Both the position numbers and the translations under genes were made by a program. The notes under the pieces are model-generated. The model ran no database searches, had not been told where the DNA came from, and was given only the letters and a program-made list of their open reading frames with translations. A stretch of 64,000 nt of DNA from SMWD01 sp002729875 (GTDB lineage: Bacteria > Pseudomonadota > Gammaproteobacteria > Steroidobacterales > GCA-2729495), in NCBI GenBank assembly GCA_036010905.1, contig DASCMH010000056.1, positions 1 to 64,000 of the forward strand, written 5' to 3'. Shown in pieces: positions 54,278 to 63,315 of this stretch; position 1 is the first letter of the stretch, and each line of letters starts with the position of its first letter.

Positions 54278-56357
54278 ACCATTCCGAGTGGGCGTCGATA
54301 TCGGTGGGACCTTCACGGATTTCGTGATGATCGATACACGCAACGGCGATCTTTTCAACGAGAAGGTTCTGACTACGCCCGACGATCCGTCGGTTGGCGT
54401 TCTCCAGGGGCTGGAAAAAATCCTTGCCACAAATAAAGTAAAACCAGCGGACATCAGTCATATCATCCATGGCACGACACTGGTTGCCAACGCAGTGATC
54501 GAACGGCGTGGTGCCAAAGTGGCCCTGATAACCACGGCGGGCTTCGGCGACATCCTGGAAATCGGCACCGAGTGGCGCTACGACACCTACGACCTGTTCA
54601 TGGAAATGCCTCAACCCCTGGTACCTCGCCATTGGCGCTACGAAGTCCCCGAACGAATCGGACCGGCAGGTAATGTACTAACGCCGTTGGATGAGGATGC
54701 CGTCTCGACCGTTGCCCGCCAGATCGCGGCATCGGATGTCACGGCGGTCGCAGTTTCTCTGTTGCACGGTTTTCGCAACCCTGTTCACGAACGCCGCGTG
54801 CGAGAAATCCTGGCACGGGAGGCACCGGATCTGGTGGTCTGCATCTCCAGCGATGTCATGCCAGAGATCGGCGAATACGAGCGCGCCTCAACAACCATAT
54901 GCAACGCCTATGTACTGCCTGTTTTTGGCCGCTATCTGCAACGCCTGACCAGCGGCCTGCGGCACATGGGCATCGAGAAAGACCTCTATCTGATGCTGTC
55001 GGACGGTGGCACTGTCCATGAAACAACGGCTGCGGCTCATCCCATCCGCCTGGTGCAATCAGGGCCCGCGGGCGGAGTGCAAACGACTTCGGTCATCGGC
55101 GAACTGGCCGGTGAACGGGACGTGTTGTGTTTCGATATGGGAGGGACAACTGCCAAGGCATGCCTGATCGATGACGGTGAACCGCTGCGGACTACCGAAT
55201 TTGAAGTGGCGCGTGTGTATCGGTTCAAGAAAGGTAGTGGTCTGCCGCTACGCATCCCGGTTATCGAGATGATCGAGATCGGCGCCGGCGGTGGTTCGAT
55301 ATCTCAAGTAGACCATCTCGGCCTGGTACAAGTGGGACCGGAGAGTTCGAGCGCTGACCCAGGCCCGGCCTGTTATGGACTGGGCGGCACCGACGCAACA
55401 GTGACTGATGCTGATCTGGTACTCGGCTACCTGGCAGCTGAAAATTTTCTTGGCGGCGACATGCAACTGAACATGGCAGCAGCCGAAGCGGCGCTCAAAC
55501 TGAACATTGCCGAACCGTTGGGGCTCTCCATTGTTGAAGCAGCATGGGCGATTCATGAGACAGTCAACGAAAACATGGCCCAGGCTGCTACGATTCATGC
55601 GTTGGAGAAAGCCAAGAACATCACCGACTATGCAATGGTTGCCATCGGTGGCGCCGGACCGGTCCACGCTTGCAACATCGGCTTGAAGCTCTCGTTACCC
55701 CGCGTTATCAGCCCACCGGGTGCTGGTGTGGCCTCGGCTTTCGGATTTCTGGTGTCACCGACCGCATTTACATTCGTTCAGGGTGGCGTCGTGATACTCG
55801 ACGAGCTTGCGTTCGGCCACGCACGAGAAACGCTGGCCGCCATGGAATCAGAGGGCCGCGAGTTGCTCACCGCAGCCGGCACCTCGGCCGAGACAATCCA
55901 TGTAGAGTACCTGATGGCCATGCGCTATGTCGGTCAGGGCTATGACGTGGAAGCACACATCAATACAACAATGCTGAAAAACGAGGACCGGACTGCGATG
56001 CGCGTGGCTTTCGAGCATGCCTATCAGACCCAGTATGGCCGCATCGAGCCCGAAATGGCCGTCGAAATTGTCTCCTGGCGGGTGATCGTCTCGGGTCCCC
56101 GGCCTGAAATCAACCTGGTGGCGACACCTCCGGGATCTGCGACCGGTGATGCTATGAAGGGCGAACGGCAGGTTTACTTCGGTCCGGAAACCGGATTCGT
56201 AACCGCACAAGTCTATGATCGCTACCATCTCGCAACAGGCAGCACCTTCACGGGGCCCGCTATCGTGGAGGAACGGGAGTCGACGACCATTGTTCCACCG
56301 AACGCCTGTGCCTGCATTGATGCGGCGCTGAATCTGGTCATCAATCTCCCAACCTGA
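54270..56357 (+). CDS. hyuA: Hydantoinase/oxoprolinase A-type subunit
   Basis: This 695-residue protein has the ASKHA-type ATP-binding fold: RVGVDIGGTFTDF at 6-18 and FDMGGTTAKACLIDDG near 290, with HGTTLVANAVIERRGAKVALITT near 71-93. The C-terminal half carries the conserved SISQVDHLGLVQVGPESSSADPGPACYG region. The GTG start overlaps hyuB by eight bases. Together HyuA and HyuB would hydrolyse a lactam, hydantoin or oxoproline ring with ATP, or carboxylate a ketone. Which it does cannot be told from sequence. Confidence 0.94.
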   Translation: MAEPFRVGVDIGGTFTDFVMIDTRNGDLFNEKVLTTPDDPSVGVLQGLEKILATNKVKPADISHIIHGTTLVANAVIERRGAKVALITTAGFGDILEIGTEWRYDTYDLFMEMPQPLVPRHWRYEVPERIGPAGNVLTPLDEDAVSTVARQIAASDVTAVAVSLLHGFRNPVHERRVREILAREAPDLVVCISSDVMPEIGEYERASTTICNAYVLPVFGRYLQRLTSGLRHMGIEKDLYLMLSDGGTVHETTAAAHPIRLVQSGPAGGVQTTSVIGELAGERDVLCFDMGGTTAKACLIDDGEPLRTTEFEVARVYRFKKGSGLPLRIPVIEMIEIGAGGGSISQVDHLGLVQVGPESSSADPGPACYGLGGTDATVTDADLVLGYLAAENFLGGDMQLNMAAAEAALKLNIAEPLGLSIVEAAWAIHETVNENMAQAATIHALEKAKNITDYAMVAIGGAGPVHACNIGLKLSLPRVISPPGAGVASAFGFLVSPTAFTFVQGGVVILDELAFGHARETLAAMESEGRELLTAAGTSAETIHVEYLMAMRYVGQGYDVEAHINTTMLKNEDRTAMRVAFEHAYQTQYGRIEPEMAVEIVSWRVIVSGPRPEINLVATPPGSATGDAMKGERQVYFGPETGFVTAQVYDRYHLATGSTFTGPAIVEERESTTIVPPNACACIDAALNLVINLPT

Positions 56358-56361
56358 TCCA

Positions 56362-57996
56362 GTGAGCGCGAAACAGCCAAAATCTCAGGACACGGTAGCC
56401 CAAATGCTGGTAGCTGCTTTCGCTGCCAACCAGGTAAAACGAATATTCGGTGTGCCCGGCGGGGGCAGCAGTCTCGACATTATCGATGCCGCCACTACGG
56501 CAGGAATTGAGTTTGTCCTGACGCGGACGGAGAGCGCGGCGGTCATGATGGCTGCCGTAACTGCAGAACTGAGTGGTACGCTGGGTGTGGCATTGACTAC
56601 CAAGGGGCCCGGCACAGCCAGCGCCGCCAACGGCGTTGCCTATGCATCCCTGGATCGTGCGCCGGTCATGCTGCTGAGCGACGGGTTTGACCCGGACGAG
56701 CAGGATTACGTGAGCCACCAGGTCTTCGACCAGCAGGACCTGTTGAAGCCGGTGACCAAGGGGTTCAGTCGACTCGACGGCAACGACGCCGATCAGGAGA
56801 TTAGTGACCTGATCGACCGGGCAATGACGCCACCGCTGGGACCCGTTTACATCGAACTGACCGGAGCGGTAGCTCGGTCGCTATCCACTACAACACGGCA
56901 ACCGGAACAACGGCAGCCGGAATGTATCGAGGACAAGGCCGCGTTGACCCATGCCGAGGAACTGATGGCTAATGCGCTCCGGCCGGTTATCATCGTCGGA
57001 CTGGAAGCACGCGATGTAAAGTCAACCGCAGCCATTCGTAGCCTGGTCACCGCGTTGCGATGTCCGGTCCTGGTAACCTACAAGGCAAAGGGTGTCGTCG
57101 CGGATCACTCAGAACATTACGCGGGTATCTTCACCGGCGGCGCGGCGGAAGCGGACTGTCTGAACCGTGCCGATCTCATCCTGCTCTGCGGTGTGGATCC
57201 GGTCGAGTTCATTCGCAAACCCTGGAGTTATGCAGCACCGGTCATTGATATTGCCCTGGAACGCCATCCGGTCCACTACGTTATACCAGCGGTTGGACTG
57301 TACGGATCGCTCGATGAACACACTGCGCGTCTGACCAAGGAGCACACCGAAACCGCTTGGTCGAACACAGAGATAGCGACACTCCGCCAGGGAATGGAAC
57401 AGCGGCTTCAGTACCCGAGCGTGGCCGGGCTCGGCCCCCAACAAGTGATTGAAATGGCGGTCGAGGCTGCGCAAATTTCCCGAGGCACGCCGCGAATTAC
57501 GGTAGATGCCGGGGCACACATGTTCTCGGCAATGGCTTTCTGGCCCTGCACGGCACCCTACGATGCGCTAATCTCCAACGGACTTGCAACGATGGCTTTC
57601 GCGCTGCCGGCGGCCATCGCCGCAACCATGCATGAACCCGAGCGTCCCGTTATCGCCTTTACCGGCGATGGCGGCCTGTTAATGTGCCTGGGTGAGTTAT
57701 CCACCGCGGTGGAACAGCGGGCGCACATTGTGGTGATCGTTTTCAATGATCAATCATTGTCCCTGATCGACATCAAACAGCAGCAGAAGGGCTTTGCGCC
57801 GCACGGCGTCCGCTGGTCGAGAACCGATTTTGCCCGGGTCATGGAGGGCCTCGGCGGTCGCGGTTATCGTGTTGAGAGTAGCGATGACTACGAGGTCGCA
57901 TTAAGAAATGCTCTCACGGAAAATGGGCCGGCGCTAATCGATGTGTCGATTGATCCGGGTGGTTACGCAAAGCAGTTACAGGCACTTAGAGGCTGA
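56362..57996 (+). CDS. Thiamine-pyrophosphate enzyme (acetolactate synthase/benzoylformate decarboxylase superfamily)
   Basis: This 544-residue enzyme has three TPP-enzyme domains. The PYR domain has the activating Glu57 in TRTESAAV; the PP domain has the TPP/Mg2+ motif GDGG near 435-438 and its Asn in FNDQSLSL near 461. The central domain carries Rossmann-like residues but no obvious FAD anchor. Reactions are C-C bond making or breaking of 2-oxo acids. GTG 56362 lies five bases after hyuA, so it is in the hyu operon. A role in cleaving or carboligating a keto acid product is inference. Confidence 0.9.
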   Translation: MSAKQPKSQDTVAQMLVAAFAANQVKRIFGVPGGGSSLDIIDAATTAGIEFVLTRTESAAVMMAAVTAELSGTLGVALTTKGPGTASAANGVAYASLDRAPVMLLSDGFDPDEQDYVSHQVFDQQDLLKPVTKGFSRLDGNDADQEISDLIDRAMTPPLGPVYIELTGAVARSLSTTTRQPEQRQPECIEDKAALTHAEELMANALRPVIIVGLEARDVKSTAAIRSLVTALRCPVLVTYKAKGVVADHSEHYAGIFTGGAAEADCLNRADLILLCGVDPVEFIRKPWSYAAPVIDIALERHPVHYVIPAVGLYGSLDEHTARLTKEHTETAWSNTEIATLRQGMEQRLQYPSVAGLGPQQVIEMAVEAAQISRGTPRITVDAGAHMFSAMAFWPCTAPYDALISNGLATMAFALPAAIAATMHEPERPVIAFTGDGGLLMCLGELSTAVEQRAHIVVIVFNDQSLSLIDIKQQQKGFAPHGVRWSRTDFARVMEGLGGRGYRVESSDDYEVALRNALTENGPALIDVSIDPGGYAKQLQALRG

Positions 57997-58021
57997 GAAG
58001 ATCAATGACAGGAGTAATACG

Positions 58022-59233
58022 ATGAACACCGCATCCGGTTCGGAGGGTTCGTTTCAGTTGCCCGCGGAGATCGTTGAGATCGTCGACCTTGCAAAACGCA
58101 TCGTCGACAAGGAGTTGATGCCACTCGAACCCGAGTTCCTGCCGCATCCCGGGCATGCCTTTGGTATTAAGGAAACCACCAACCTGAAGAATGTGTTTGG
58201 CGCTGATGTTGTCAAACACCTGACCAGCATCTCGCGGGATACCGGCCTCTGGTATCTCATGGTACCGGAAGAACATGGCGGCGCCGGTTTGTCGATGCTA
58301 ACCCAGGTTGCCATTCTCGAACAGTTCAACTATACGGCCGTGCCCTTCCCCTTCGCCAACGTCGCTAATATTCTCTACCGATGCGAAGGCGACCAGGTCG
58401 AACGTTTCCTGAAGCCGGTCATCGAAGGTGAAATGACGACCTGTTTTGCCCAGACCGAACCCAACGCCGGATCGGATCCCGGCGGCATGATGCAGACCAG
58501 GGCAGTGAAGGACGGCAACGATTGGGTGCTGAACGGAACCAAGATGTGGATTTCCGGAGCGGCCGAGTCCGACATGATCATGGTGCAGGCCGTGACCGAC
58601 CCGGATAAACGCCAGCGCGGCGGCATCACTATGTTTATGGTCATGCGCGACAATCCCGGCATGCATATCGAGGAACCGGGCATCAAGACTTGGCTGGGCC
58701 CGCACGCCTCACAGTACATCATACATTTCGATAACTGCCGCGTGCCCGAAAAAGACGTGCTGGGTGAGGTGGGCAACGGTTTCAGACTAGGCCAGCGCTG
58801 GTTGACGATCCATGATCGGCTGCTGCGCGGCCCGTTCGCGCTGGGCAAGATGCAGCGGGCATTGGACATGTCGGTCGACTGGTCGAAACAGCGCGTCACA
58901 TTCGGTAAACCGCTGTCCGAACGTCAGGCGATTCAATGGCAGTTGGTTGACATGTATATCGATCTGGAAGCTCTGCGAGCACTGACTTATCAGATGGCGG
59001 CACGTGCCGACGCTGGCGAGGACATCCGGGCGGAAGCAGGGATGGTAAAACTGACCTCCATGGTCTGGGGTGCACGCTCACTGGACAAGGCCATTCAGAT
59101 TCACGGCGCCATGGGCGAATCGCTGGAGCTACCGCTGACGTTGTTCTACCGTTATCTTCGTCACGGCCAGATCGGTGGAGGCGCCAATGAGATTCAACGC
59201 ATGCAGATTGCACGCAAGTTACTCAGGGACTAG
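58022..59233 (+). CDS. Acyl-CoA dehydrogenase family protein
   Basis: This 403-residue flavoprotein oxidises an acyl-CoA thioester to the enoyl-CoA. Motifs are CFAQTEPNAGSD, WISGAAESDMIMVQA, WLGPHASQYIIHFDNCRVP, RVTFGKPLSERQAIQW and IHGAMGESLELPLTLFYRYLRHGQIGGGANEIQ. CAGGAGTAATACG precedes ATG 58022, 25 bases after the TPP-enzyme stop. The C-terminal GGANEIQR replaces the usual Gly-Thr-Ser-Glu-Ile-Gln motif. It resembles a branched or aromatic acyl-CoA dehydrogenase. Confidence 0.93.
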   Translation: MNTASGSEGSFQLPAEIVEIVDLAKRIVDKELMPLEPEFLPHPGHAFGIKETTNLKNVFGADVVKHLTSISRDTGLWYLMVPEEHGGAGLSMLTQVAILEQFNYTAVPFPFANVANILYRCEGDQVERFLKPVIEGEMTTCFAQTEPNAGSDPGGMMQTRAVKDGNDWVLNGTKMWISGAAESDMIMVQAVTDPDKRQRGGITMFMVMRDNPGMHIEEPGIKTWLGPHASQYIIHFDNCRVPEKDVLGEVGNGFRLGQRWLTIHDRLLRGPFALGKMQRALDMSVDWSKQRVTFGKPLSERQAIQWQLVDMYIDLEALRALTYQMAARADAGEDIRAEAGMVKLTSMVWGARSLDKAIQIHGAMGESLELPLTLFYRYLRHGQIGGGANEIQRMQIARKLLRD

Positions 59234-59304
59234 TGGCCTGATGGAACTGCCTGCTGGGAAGACCTGCGCTGTTCCGCCAACAACGGAATGTGTTTGAGAT
59301 CCAA

Positions 59305-60270
59305 ATGAAGTTCATTCGGACAGTCTTTCATGCGCTGATCATCCTGACAGTCGTTCTTGCTTTGGTCGAGGTCGCAACTGCTGGAAACTATCCATCGAAG
59401 CCGATCACAATCGTGGTTCCGTACGCGCCGGGTGGTGGTGGCGATGCCTTCACCAGGGCCATTGCCTTGCAGGCACAAGAAATACTGGGCGCTAAGATTT
59501 TCGTCGAAAACCGTATGGGCGGTGGCGCGACTATCGGCGTCGGGACAGTTGCGCGCGCCAGGGCCGATGGATACACACTCGGCTTCGTTTCCAGCAGCCC
59601 GGTGGTAGCGGCGCCAAACTTTTTCAATGTGCCTTACGATCCAGCGAAAGACCTGACCTATTTGTCGCGCTTCATCATCAGCGCCGCTCCCGTGCTGGTC
59701 AGAGGTGACTCGAAATTCCAATCGTTCCGGGATTTGATCGTCTATGCCAAGGCAAATCCCGGCAAGCTCCTGTGGTCCACAGCCGGAATTAACGGAGCGC
59801 CGCATATTGCCACCGAGGCCGCATTCACGCAGGAAGGCATCAAGTCGGCATTCCTGCCGATGCAGGGCTCAACCGAAGTACTGGCGGCGCTACTCGGCGG
59901 CACAATTGCCATGGGCGTCATGTCCGACTACGCGGGTCCGCTCGCCGCCGGCGATGTGCGCGCACTCGCCGATATCGGTTCCGAACGGGTCCCGGATCTC
60001 GCCGAGATTCCGACTTACAGGGAAATGGGCTACGCATTGACGCCCACGATCTTCTTCGGCCTGGCCGGACCGGCCGGTTTACCCGCCGAAGTAATCTCAA
60101 CATGGGACCATACGATGCGAACGATCACCGCTTCTGCTGCCTTCATCGAAGTGGCAAAGCGATTGAACGGTAACGTCGCCTACCTCGATCACAAGGCGTT
60201 CCAGGCAATGGTTCTTGACGAAATTGGAACCATGCGCGAAACACTGCAATCACTCGAAGTGCCGAAATGA
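59305..60270 (+). CDS. tctC: Tripartite tricarboxylate transporter substrate-binding protein TctC
   Basis: This 321-residue periplasmic protein has a signal peptide (to about residue 26, ending ATA before GNYPSKPITI) and the Bug-family fold. Characteristic parts are ITIVVPYAPGGGGD, VENRMGGGATIG, VVAAPNFFNVPYDPAKD and AALLGGTIAMGVMSD. Bug proteins bind carboxylates. ATG 59305 begins the signal peptide; the frame opens at GTG 59290. Here the binding protein, small subunit and large subunit are encoded in order downstream of the catabolic enzymes. Confidence 0.93.
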   Translation: MKFIRTVFHALIILTVVLALVEVATAGNYPSKPITIVVPYAPGGGGDAFTRAIALQAQEILGAKIFVENRMGGGATIGVGTVARARADGYTLGFVSSSPVVAAPNFFNVPYDPAKDLTYLSRFIISAAPVLVRGDSKFQSFRDLIVYAKANPGKLLWSTAGINGAPHIATEAAFTQEGIKSAFLPMQGSTEVLAALLGGTIAMGVMSDYAGPLAAGDVRALADIGSERVPDLAEIPTYREMGYALTPTIFFGLAGPAGLPAEVISTWDHTMRTITASAAFIEVAKRLNGNVAYLDHKAFQAMVLDEIGTMRETLQSLEVPK

Positions 60271-60304
60271 TTTATGCTAAATAAAACGAAAACAGGACAC
60301 GACA

Positions 60305-60805
60305 TTGAGTGAGAGAACTCGGGAACTGCTCCTGATCGGAGGACTGATTGCCGGAACCCTGGGACTCGGCTTTGGCCTCATTCCTGCAGGCATCGAGGAA
60401 GGATTTGGTAGCCGGGGGGCCGGTCTGTCACCGCGCGCCATGCCCCAGGTTGCGGTCGCCGGCATCCTGCTGGCGCTGACTTTCGGACTGTTGCAAATGA
60501 TTCTCGCCAAGAGCCCGAATGACGCGACACCCGCCACCGGGGACAAAAGCGGTGACCACCTGCTCCGGGCAGCCGGTGCAGTGCTCATCTGCCTGCTATT
60601 CGCATACATTGGATTTAATGCATTCGGGTTTTATCTTGGCGGTGTGGCCATGGCCGCAGCACTTACTCTGCTACTGGGAGAGCGAAAAGTACTTTACGTA
60701 CTGCTCCTGCCAATCCTGATCCTCGCAGTGATCTACGGACTTTTCGAGCTCGGGTTCCAGATCAAGCTACCGAAGTCAGATTTTATTCCGGGCCTGCCGA
60801 TCTGA
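60305..60805 (+). CDS. tctB: Tripartite tricarboxylate transporter small membrane subunit TctB
   Basis: This 166-residue protein has four membrane helices with the family pattern SPRAMPQ after helix 1, then a poorly conserved loop and AFGFYLGGVAMAAALTLLLGERK. The start is TTG 60305 with AGGA about seven bases upstream. It is four bases before tctA. Confidence 0.9.
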   Translation: MSERTRELLLIGGLIAGTLGLGFGLIPAGIEEGFGSRGAGLSPRAMPQVAVAGILLALTFGLLQMILAKSPNDATPATGDKSGDHLLRAAGAVLICLLFAYIGFNAFGFYLGGVAMAAALTLLLGERKVLYVLLLPILILAVIYGLFELGFQIKLPKSDFIPGLPI

Positions 60806-60809
60806 TCCC

Positions 60810-62321
60810 ATGGAAGCTATCCTGGAAGGTATCTCCCTGTCACTCAGTGCGAGCGCACTGACCGGGATCATGGTTGGTATCATCCTCGGCCAGTTGCTCG
60901 GCTCAATCCCCGGCCTGACCGCCGCAATGGCGGTTGCGTTGCTGGTTCCGTTCAGCTTCTACTTCGATCCCTGGGTCGGCATTCCAATGATGCTGGCCAT
61001 GTTCAAAGGATCACTGTTCGGCAGCAGCATGCCCGCGATCCTGTTGCGTACACCCGGCACACCCGCCGCTGCCGCAACCGTTATCGACGGCAACCCCCTG
61101 GCAAAAAGCGGCAAAGGGGGCAAGGCCATGCATACGGTCCTCTATGCATCAGTATTCGGCGATGCCTTCTCGGACATCTGCCTGATTCTCGGCGCCGGCA
61201 TGCTGGCATCTATCGCCATTCGCTTCGGACCGTCTGAATATGTTGTCCTCATCCTGTTTGCCCTGATGAGCCTCGTGTCGTTGAATCACGGCAGTTCCTG
61301 GAAGGGCATCATCTCAATCCTACTCGGCATGCTGATCAGTTGCATAGGCCTCGATCCGATCACCGGAACCGAGCGGCTGACTTTCGGCAACCTCGAGTTG
61401 TTCGAAGGCATCGGCCTCATCCCGATGCTAATCGGTTTCCTCGCAATCTCTGAGGTTTTCAGCCAGCTTGAACAACCGATCAGAAACCTCGGCGAAAAGG
61501 CTATTACTTTTTCCAAGCGCCGCGAAGACAACCGTCTGTCCGGTACAGAGAGGCGGGCACTGTTGCCAACATTGTTGCGATCTTCAGCGATCGGCACGGT
61601 GACGGGCGCCCTCCCTGGCCTCGGCTCAACGGTGGCCGCTTTTATTGCCTATAACGAAGCGCGGCGAACCGCAAAGAATCCGAAGGAATTCGGTCATGGC
61701 TCTTTGCATGGCATCGCCGCACCGGAGGCAGCCAATAATGCTGTCAGCGGCGCCAACCTGATCCCGCTGCTCGCCTTCGGCATTCCGGGGGATGTAGCTG
61801 CGGCATTGATCCTGGGCGCACTGCTCATACAGGGCATCGTTCCCGGACCCCTCGCATTTCGCGACAACCCGGTACCCATCTATGCCATCTTCTCCGCAAT
61901 GTTGCTGGCAAACATTGTGAACTACGTGATCGGCCTCGGTTTCATCCCGCTGGCGAAAAAGATGGTGTCAGTGCCGAAACGACTGTTGTTTCCTGCCGTG
62001 CTGGTGTTCGCTTCAGCCGGAGCCTATGCGATGCGCGGCTCACTGTTTGATGTGCAGTTGATGTTCGGATTCGGCGTGATGGGCTGGCTGATGTCGAAAT
62101 TTCAATTCCCAACTGTCCTGCTGGTGATCGGCTTTATCCTCGCTCCCATCCTTGAACGATCCGCACGTCAGACACTCATTATTGTTAGCGCCTCAGACGG
62201 CTGGTTCGCGTTCGTTACCAGCAGACCGGTATTGATGATACTGCTCGCAATCCTCGCCATTTTAACGGTTATCATCATCCGCCAGCGGATGGTAATGAGC
62301 CGCTACGTCTCAGCACAGTAA
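60810..62321 (+). CDS. tctA: Tripartite tricarboxylate transporter large membrane subunit TctA
   Basis: This 503-residue protein has about eleven or twelve membrane helices. The signature ILGQLLGSIPGLTAAMAVAL is at 24-43; further motifs are GSMPAILLRTPGTPAAAATVIDG and LIPLLAFGIPGDVAAALILGAL. It forms the transport channel with TctB and receives substrate from TctC. Four bases separate it from tctB, so the hyuBA-TPP-ACAD-tctCBA genes likely form one long transcript. Confidence 0.94.
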   Translation: MEAILEGISLSLSASALTGIMVGIILGQLLGSIPGLTAAMAVALLVPFSFYFDPWVGIPMMLAMFKGSLFGSSMPAILLRTPGTPAAAATVIDGNPLAKSGKGGKAMHTVLYASVFGDAFSDICLILGAGMLASIAIRFGPSEYVVLILFALMSLVSLNHGSSWKGIISILLGMLISCIGLDPITGTERLTFGNLELFEGIGLIPMLIGFLAISEVFSQLEQPIRNLGEKAITFSKRREDNRLSGTERRALLPTLLRSSAIGTVTGALPGLGSTVAAFIAYNEARRTAKNPKEFGHGSLHGIAAPEAANNAVSGANLIPLLAFGIPGDVAAALILGALLIQGIVPGPLAFRDNPVPIYAIFSAMLLANIVNYVIGLGFIPLAKKMVSVPKRLLFPAVLVFASAGAYAMRGSLFDVQLMFGFGVMGWLMSKFQFPTVLLVIGFILAPILERSARQTLIIVSASDGWFAFVTSRPVLMILLAILAILTVIIIRQRMVMSRYVSAQ

Positions 62322-62324
62322 CGA

Positions 62325-62344
62325 ATCGTCACGGTCGTGACGAT
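62325..62344. terminator. Inverted repeat between convergent tctA and SDR genes
   Basis: Nine-base arms ATCGTCACG and CGTGACGAT surround GT, starting four bases after the tctA stop. It may act as a bidirectional terminator or mRNA end structure, but no T-run follows on either strand, so it is not a canonical Rho-independent terminator. Confidence 0.4.
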
Positions 62345-62405
62345 AACCTAAGCACTTAACTGGGCGAGATGAAATTAAAGCTACCGCCGGCACCGTTATA
62401 TCCGT

Positions 62406-63194
62406 TCACCAAGGTAAGATCTTGCCCTTGTAATCTAAGAACGCTCCACTTTGGGCAGGCGTAAGTTCCGCAATAACGCGCATCATGCCGCTAATACTTT
62501 CCTCGGGTTCAATAAAATCGGGCAAATCAAATTCTTTCAGCTTTTCAACCTTGACCCCGCCCGGGTGCAGGACCACAACAATGATCCCATCATCTTTGGT
62601 CGCCGTAGCAATGGTTGTTGTCGCCATGTTCAAGGCGGCCTTGCTGGTTTTGTAGTAGATACGTCCCGGGCGTTTTCCCGGGCCCGAGCTGATGGACCCA
62701 GCGAGAGAAGACACCATGACGATACGTTTTAATGTGCTCGATTTGACGTTCTTTAAAAAGGCTTCGGAAATCTTCAATGGGCCTCGTACATTAGTGTGCA
62801 TGAAAGGGTCAAATAAATCATGATCGAGCTGACCAAAGATTTGTTGTTGCATGTATGAAAGAGCGCCAACGATGGCGGCATTGTTAATCAGTATGTCAAT
62901 GGGTTGACCGCGGTGTTTTTGTGCGACGGCATCAATCATCGCAAGATCTGCGACATCCATGCGTTCGATGATGACAGTGTCCGGATAGGTAGTTAGCAAT
63001 TCATTCAAGCTATCCGGTGTTTCTGTCCGGCGGTGTGTGGCAATAACGGTCCAGCCCTTAGCTGCATATTGCTTGGAAAACTCAAGACCAATACCTCTAT
63101 TGGCCCCGGTAATGAGGACGGTTTCCGCTTGCGCAAGCTGTATGCCCGACAACAACACAATGGTTAAAGAGACTATGCGGTTAAAATTTTTCAT
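62406..63194 (-). CDS. Short-chain dehydrogenase/reductase with a signal peptide
   Basis: This 262-residue protein has a clear N-terminal signal-like segment (MKNFNRIVSLTIVLLSGIQLAQA) before the SDR domain ETVLITGANRGIGLEF. SDR motifs are TGANRGIG, NNAAIVGAL, VMVSSLAGS and the active-site YKTSK (Tyr-x-x-x-Lys). It should use NAD(P)H on a carbonyl or alcohol. The frame is open to ATG 63215, but 63194 begins the hydrophobic segment. It converges with tctA. Confidence 0.85.
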   Translation of the reverse strand: MKNFNRIVSLTIVLLSGIQLAQAETVLITGANRGIGLEFSKQYAAKGWTVIATHRRTETPDSLNELLTTYPDTVIIERMDVADLAMIDAVAQKHRGQPIDILINNAAIVGALSYMQQQIFGQLDHDLFDPFMHTNVRGPLKISEAFLKNVKSSTLKRIVMVSSLAGSISSGPGKRPGRIYYKTSKAALNMATTTIATATKDDGIIVVVLHPGGVKVEKLKEFDLPDFIEPEESISGMMRVIAELTPAQSGAFLDYKGKILPW

Positions 63195-63315
63195 ACCGGT
63201 TTCAGTAAACTTCATTTGCTAAAGTGAAAAAGCACGGATGATAATAATTACAAATCGGCGAGTTGGCATGCAGACAAAGCAGCAGAACCCCCCGGCTGGC
63301 GAACCTATGGAGGGG

